Assembly: GCA_964385995.1 (NCBI GenBank)
Contig: CAYLRF010000020.1
Location: 1 to 26,452, forward strand
DNA from: CAYLRF01 sp964385995
GTDB taxonomy: Bacteria; Bacillota; Clostridia; Lachnospirales; Lachnospiraceae
Length of the DNA: 26,452 bases
Direction of reading: 5' to 3'
In this document: positions 22,812 through 26,452 of the stretch, piece after piece
Numbering within the stretch: position 1 is the first letter of the stretch
How the letters are laid out: the number at the start of each line of letters is the position of its first letter
Made by a program: the position numbers and the translations under genes
The notes under the pieces: generated by a model
What the model was told of the DNA's origin: nothing
What the model saw: the letters and a program-made list of their open reading frames with translations, nothing else
Databases searched by the model: none

Positions 22812-22939
22812 GAGATGAGAAAAACGCAGGTTTTGCAAAAGTAATCCGCAATATACAGGTATTGTATCGAGTGATTGCCCGGCGCATGACACTATCTGCC
22901 GTGATGAAACAAATTATAGAATATACGCGTACGGCATAA
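22808..22939 (+). CDS. possible 43-residue basic small protein, coupled to the GntR gene
   Basis: A frame of 43 codons starts with an ATG overlapping the GntR stop (ATGA, 22808-22811) and ends at TAA. The predicted product, beginning MRDEKNAGFAKVIRNIQVLY, is basic (nine Lys/Arg against three Asp/Glu) and likely helical, with no membrane segment or cysteine. No good Shine-Dalgarno is visible, so expression would depend on translational coupling. I recognise no family. It fills most of the otherwise unexplained 192 nt between the regulator and the ABC ATPase. It could equally be a chance frame in a spacer. Confidence 0.35.
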   Translation: MRDEKNAGFAKVIRNIQVLYRVIARRMTLSAVMKQIIEYTRTA

Positions 22940-23003
22940 CGCAAAATCAGACGGCGGGGATGATATTTTATGCAGCGAGGCCTGAAATCTGAAAGGAGCA
23001 TTT

Positions 23004-23903
23004 ATGATACGGATATCCGACGTACATAAAAAATACAACGATGTGACGGCCATAGACGGTGTGTCGCTAGGTATAAACGAAGGCGTAATCTTCGGCCTTC
23101 TCGGCACAAACGGAGCCGGAAAAAGCACATTGCTTCGCATGATGTCGGGGGTCATAAAGCCGGATGACGGTCTTATAGACATCGACGGGGAACCGGTGTG
23201 GGACAATCCTTGCGCGAAATCCAAATGTTTTTATGTCTCGGACGATCAGTTTTACTATCCGAACGCCACGCCGTCGGATCTCGCGCGGTTTTATAAATAT
23301 TACTATCGGGATTTTGACGAGCCGAGACTCAGATCGTTCCTTACGAATTTCGATCTCGGTTACACTCGTAAGATAAGAACATTCTCAAAGGGAATGAAAA
23401 AACAGATCTCCATACTCCTGGGACTTTGCGCCAATGTGCCTTATCTTTTTTTGGACGAGACGTTCGACGGCCTTGATCCCGTCATGCGGCAGACGATAAA
23501 AAGCCTAATCACGAAGGAGATCGGATCAAGGCCCTTCAGCGCGGTTATAGCTTCACACAGCTTAAGAGAGATTGAGGATGTCTGCGATCACGTAGGTCTT
23601 TTACATAAGGGCGGTGTGCTGCTCTCAAAAGACATAGACGACATGAAGCTTAATCTCACGAAGGTGCAATGCGTGCTGCCCTCTGAGCATGACGAATATC
23701 TTCGCGAAACGCTTGACGTATTAAAGATGACACGTCAGGGAAATCTTCTTACCCTGACGGTTCGGGGAGACGGGAATGAAGTCGCGTCTGTCATTACCGC
23801 GCTAAATCCCGTCTACTTCGAGGCTCTTCCTCTCTCATTGGAAGAAATATTTATCAGCGAAACGGAGGTAGCGGGATATGACATGCAAAGTCTCATTTCA
23901 TAA
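23004..23903 (+). CDS. ABC transporter ATP-binding protein (YtrB-like)
   Basis: This 299-residue nucleotide-binding subunit is associated with the membrane through its permease partner. Walker A is GTNGAGKS (34-41), Walker B is YLFLDETFDGLDP (147-159), and the H-loop is H185 (ASHS). The signature is the variant FSKGMKKQ (127-134) in place of LSGGQ, and DET replaces the usual DEP; both are common in YtrB-type ATPases of GntR-linked transporters. A C-terminal regulatory extension of about 85 residues follows. The ATG has AAAGGAG 6 nt upstream. It overlaps the permease gene by 26 nt. Export or resistance to an envelope-active compound is the usual guess for such pairs, but the substrate is unknown. 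Confidence 0.92.
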   Translation: MIRISDVHKKYNDVTAIDGVSLGINEGVIFGLLGTNGAGKSTLLRMMSGVIKPDDGLIDIDGEPVWDNPCAKSKCFYVSDDQFYYPNATPSDLARFYKYYYRDFDEPRLRSFLTNFDLGYTRKIRTFSKGMKKQISILLGLCANVPYLFLDETFDGLDPVMRQTIKSLITKEIGSRPFSAVIASHSLREIEDVCDHVGLLHKGGVLLSKDIDDMKLNLTKVQCVLPSEHDEYLRETLDVLKMTRQGNLLTLTVRGDGNEVASVITALNPVYFEALPLSLEEIFISETEVAGYDMQSLIS

Positions 23904-25584
23904 GGCGCTTAAGGGGGAATTAAAATCGCACGCCGCTTCGGCGTTCGCGGTGAGCGTAATTTTCCTTATCAAACTCATTACCTCATTCTTAAGCGTACAA
24001 AACACTGATTTTGATCTTGAGAGAGAGATATTATTTGTCGTAAATCCCGGCCTTATGATATCCCTTATCGTCATGGGCGTCGCGCTGTTACTCGGATATG
24101 ATTTTTTTCGCTATATGCACTCATCGCGGCAGACAGACTTTTTCGGCTCGCTTCCCGTCACAAGACTCTTCGCCTTAAGAGTGCGTCTTACGGCCTGCGG
24201 CATTATTTTCTTCATCCCGTTTTTGGTGTGCCGCGCTCTGGAGCTGATAGTTATAAATAACTTCGCGAAGTTTCGCGCCGTGTATCTTATAAATTCAATG
24301 TGGACCGTGCTTGCCATGGCGCTTGTCTTTACGGCCACCCTCCTTACGGCGATCCTTGCCATGACTCTTACGGGAAATTCAGTGGTCGCAGTCGGCATGT
24401 TCGGAATCCTCGCGGGATATTTCCCGATTTTTGTAAGATCTCTGATACCGGCGTTTGAGGGAGCCTATTTCAAGACTTTCCTTGAGGAAAATTCAATTTG
24501 GAGCGTGTTTAGTTATTTCTCACCTGTGGGCGCCGCGGTAAAGCTGTGTGACGCCTCCGCCGAAGACTGGGCGGCGGGCGAACACGCGGCGGCGTTTATC
24601 GCCCTCGCGGTTATCATAGTCACTGTGGGTATCATCGACTGTTTTCTCATAAAAATACGTCCGGGCGAAGCGGCGGGAAGCGCCATCGCTTTTCCGAAAC
24701 TTAAACCCGTACTTCGCATCATGCTAGTGATACCTCTCTCACTCTACGCCGGGCTCTACATAGGAGAGCTTACGAAGCAAAACAGGCTGTTAATTGTAAC
24801 CGCAATCATCCTTACCGCGTTTCTCGCGCACGGGATCATCGAGAGCGTTTTCGAGTTTGACATAAGAGCGCTCCTCACCCATAAGATACAGATGTTTATA
24901 TGCATGGCGGCGTCACTTATATTTACGGCGGCATTTTGGATAACCGATTTTCGTTTTGACGAATATCTGCCCCGTGAGAGCAGTCTTGACTCCATGGCCG
25001 TCCAATTTGTCTTAGAAGACTATCCGGTGGTAACGCAGCGTGTCGCCGCGCTTCAGGGGCTTACCGGGGAAAATCTTAAAAAAGCTCATCTTCTCGCGAA
25101 GGACGCCATAAAGTCCACGACCGGCTCCGATGAAGACGTACGGTATAATATGCATGTGGAGTACAGATTAAAGAACGGTTTTAAGACGCAGCGGCGTTAC
25201 CGCATCGATATCGAAAAAAACATCGGGCTCGTAAACGATATATTTACCACAAGGGAATATAAGTACGCTCTGTGCCCGCTCTACGGCAGGGACCTGAATG
25301 ATATCGGCACGGTACTTATAGGCGATGATTTCTTCACGGTACCAGTGCCGCTTACGAAGGCTGAAGCCAATGACCTTATCGGCACTTATCTGGATGAATT
25401 TGAAAAGATTACATATGATGAATGGGTAAGCAGCCCGATTGTCGCGAGTATAAGCGTCGAGACGACAAAGGACACCTACACGCAGTGTAATGTGTACGCC
25501 GGCTGCGAAAAAACCGCCGCGCTTATAAACGGATACATCGCGAAATATTCCATAAAGGATATCCGGCCGGTAGGAACGCGGTAG
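23878..25584 (+). CDS. ABC transporter permease with large C-terminal soluble domain
   Basis: This 568-residue protein has about nine hydrophobic segments in residues 18-350 (roughly 18-40, 54-72, 105-127, 140-165, 169-190, 236-257, 277-298, 303-324, 336-354). A soluble domain of about 210 residues follows. It starts with an ATG at 23878, with GGAGG 8 nt upstream, and overlaps the ATPase gene by 26 nt, so the two form one transporter. The C-terminal domain resembles those in other Firmicute GntR-linked permeases (possibly the DUF6449 type, from memory). By topology it is more likely outside the cell, given the odd number of segments and a cytoplasmic N-terminus. The substrate is unknown. It ends 6 nt from the convergent neighbour. 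Confidence 0.85.
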   Translation: MTCKVSFHKALKGELKSHAASAFAVSVIFLIKLITSFLSVQNTDFDLEREILFVVNPGLMISLIVMGVALLLGYDFFRYMHSSRQTDFFGSLPVTRLFALRVRLTACGIIFFIPFLVCRALELIVINNFAKFRAVYLINSMWTVLAMALVFTATLLTAILAMTLTGNSVVAVGMFGILAGYFPIFVRSLIPAFEGAYFKTFLEENSIWSVFSYFSPVGAAVKLCDASAEDWAAGEHAAAFIALAVIIVTVGIIDCFLIKIRPGEAAGSAIAFPKLKPVLRIMLVIPLSLYAGLYIGELTKQNRLLIVTAIILTAFLAHGIIESVFEFDIRALLTHKIQMFICMAASLIFTAAFWITDFRFDEYLPRESSLDSMAVQFVLEDYPVVTQRVAALQGLTGENLKKAHLLAKDAIKSTTGSDEDVRYNMHVEYRLKNGFKTQRRYRIDIEKNIGLVNDIFTTREYKYALCPLYGRDLNDIGTVLIGDDFFTVPVPLTKAEANDLIGTYLDEFEKITYDEWVSSPIVASISVETTKDTYTQCNVYAGCEKTAALINGYIAKYSIKDIRPVGTR

Positions 25585-25590
25585 GGCGGT

Positions 25591-26452
25591 TTATCTTCCC
25601 CTGATCTTTTTCAGTGTCTCCAGAAGTGCGTACAAATTACCCGGATTAACAGCCGCATTAGAATATTCATCCGGCCAACCGAGCTTGATGCTCTTTCCCC
25701 GGTATTCAATCCTGTCAAACCTGCGAAGACGATCCACTTTGCCGCGTTTTACGGGGACAACCCCGTCGCATGTAATAAAGAGATCCGAATCTGTACGGGT
25801 TAAATCATCTATAACAGCCAGAGTCTTCGCCTTAAAGGCATCGCCTTTGAGCCTCACATTCTCAAAATACAGTTCAAACTTCCGACTGCCGCGAAGTAAT
25901 ATTTCGGCCTTACTCTCATCCGCAATAATGCCTCCGGCCGCTTCGTTTACGACAGCGACCATCCTGTCAAATCTGCTCTTATCGAAGCGTTCGTCTCGTT
26001 CGCCGTCACCAAGCACACTGATGGAGATGTAGTCATCCTCTACATCAAATTCATCCTTTTCTACTTTAATGCTTATCTTGCGGCTGTTTTCACCCAGTCC
26101 CTGTTCTGCGCAAAATGTTGTCAGATCCATGTCTGTATCGTCCAGAGCATCAAGCGATTCCAGCCGGCTGATTCCCTCCGATATGACTTCATTAAATCTG
26201 TCGAAGAAATCCTGCGTCAGACGTTGGAATGAAAAGCTCTTCTGAATTTTCTCATATTCGATGATCGTGAAATCATCATGATTAAGCTTTTTCTGAATAT
26301 CTCGCAGTTCTCCGCTTGCCTCTTCAAGTTTTGTGCGGATAAGTCCGATCATATCCGCCTTGGAATCACATTCTCGAAACAGACTCAAGGTATCAAGCGC
26401 CGACAGCACCTCGTTAATCAGTTCAATGTAGCGGAATCTGTATCCGGACTCC
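25591..26452 (-). CDS. unrecognised protein, 5' end cut by the window edge
   Basis: The frame is open from the window edge (first whole codon at 26451) to TAA at 25591, giving at least 286 residues; a GTG at 26409 is in frame but has no ribosome-binding site and the upstream codons read well as protein, so the true start is outside. It is soluble and acidic. The first third is helical with coiled-coil character (KLEEASGELRDIQKKLNHDD). The rest alternates beta-rich segments (KISIKVEKDEFDVEDDYISI, FELYFENVRL, FITCDGVVPVKRGKVDRL). No catalytic motif, signal peptide or membrane segment is visible, and I do not recognise the family. It converges on the ABC permease with a 6-nt gap. Base composition looks slightly more AT-rich than the neighbouring operons, which may point to a different history. 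Confidence 0.7.
   Translation of the reverse strand, partial: ESGYRFRYIELINEVLSALDTLSLFRECDSKADMIGLIRTKLEEASGELRDIQKKLNHDDFTIIEYEKIQKSFSFQRLTQDFFDRFNEVISEGISRLESLDALDDTDMDLTTFCAEQGLGENSRKISIKVEKDEFDVEDDYISISVLGDGERDERFDKSRFDRMVAVVNEAAGGIIADESKAEILLRGSRKFELYFENVRLKGDAFKAKTLAVIDDLTRTDSDLFITCDGVVPVKRGKVDRLRRFDRIEYRGKSIKLGWPDEYSNAAVNPGNLYALLETLKKIRGR

Overview
The window is about 26 kb of chromosomal, mostly housekeeping DNA from a low-to-mid-GC Gram-positive bacterium. It is most likely a Clostridia/Lachnospiraceae member. The evidence is the GGGtGRT / NifU-like gene pair, the gmk-rpoZ-rimO-pgsA-cinA cluster, an RqcH (NFACT) gene, a DUF815 ATPase, a Bacillus-type ThyA, a YtrA-type GntR regulator with its ABC transporter, and strong AGGAGG ribosome-binding sites. 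It reads as a draft, probably metagenomic, scaffold. Three runs of exactly 100 N are each flanked by identical contig ends (55, 55 and 16 nt). Collapsing each duplicated end restores an intact gene or gene junction, so these are unmerged overlaps and not missing DNA.

Layout, left to right. (1) 14-1730, minus: a NifU-like scaffold gene followed by a GGGtGRT gene. (2) 1878-5288, minus: the operon gmk-rpoZ-rimO-pgsA-cinA, with 4-nt ATGA overlaps and a strong promoter at 5435-5463. (3) 5559-7483, plus: rqcH, whose promoter is back-to-back with that of gmk, the two -35 boxes overlapping. (4) 7500-12283, minus: a folate operon, folT-thyA-dfrA, with pheA and a DUF815 ATPase behind it. Its leader carries a recognisable tetrahydrofolate riboswitch and a helix that can mask the folT ribosome-binding site. 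(5) 12280-16209, minus: ilvE-hslO-nadE. (6) 16294-21662, minus: HAD phosphatase, ybeY, a MurJ/SpoVB-type flippase, 5-formyl-THF cyclo-ligase and miaB. (7) 21821-22234, minus: mscL with a C-terminal zinc ribbon. (8) 22328-25584, plus: an autoregulated module of GntR repressor, a possible 43-residue small protein, ABC ATPase and ABC permease. (9) 25591-26452, minus: an unrecognised gene cut by the window edge.

Functional links. Folate chemistry recurs: FolT imports folate, ThyA consumes methylene-THF and releases DHF, DHFR regenerates THF, and the 5-formyl-THF cyclo-ligase in the neighbouring operon recovers 5-formyl-THF. Translation and RNA quality are served by RqcH, RimO, MiaB and YbeY. No CRISPR array, prophage, insertion sequence, rRNA or tRNA was seen, and no intergenic stretch exceeds 300 nt. 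I did not find a clearly undescribed defence or mobile system. The most interesting items are the riboswitch-controlled folate operon with its appended pheA/ATPase genes, the GGGtGRT pair of unknown function, and the small coupled ORF in the GntR/ABC operon.
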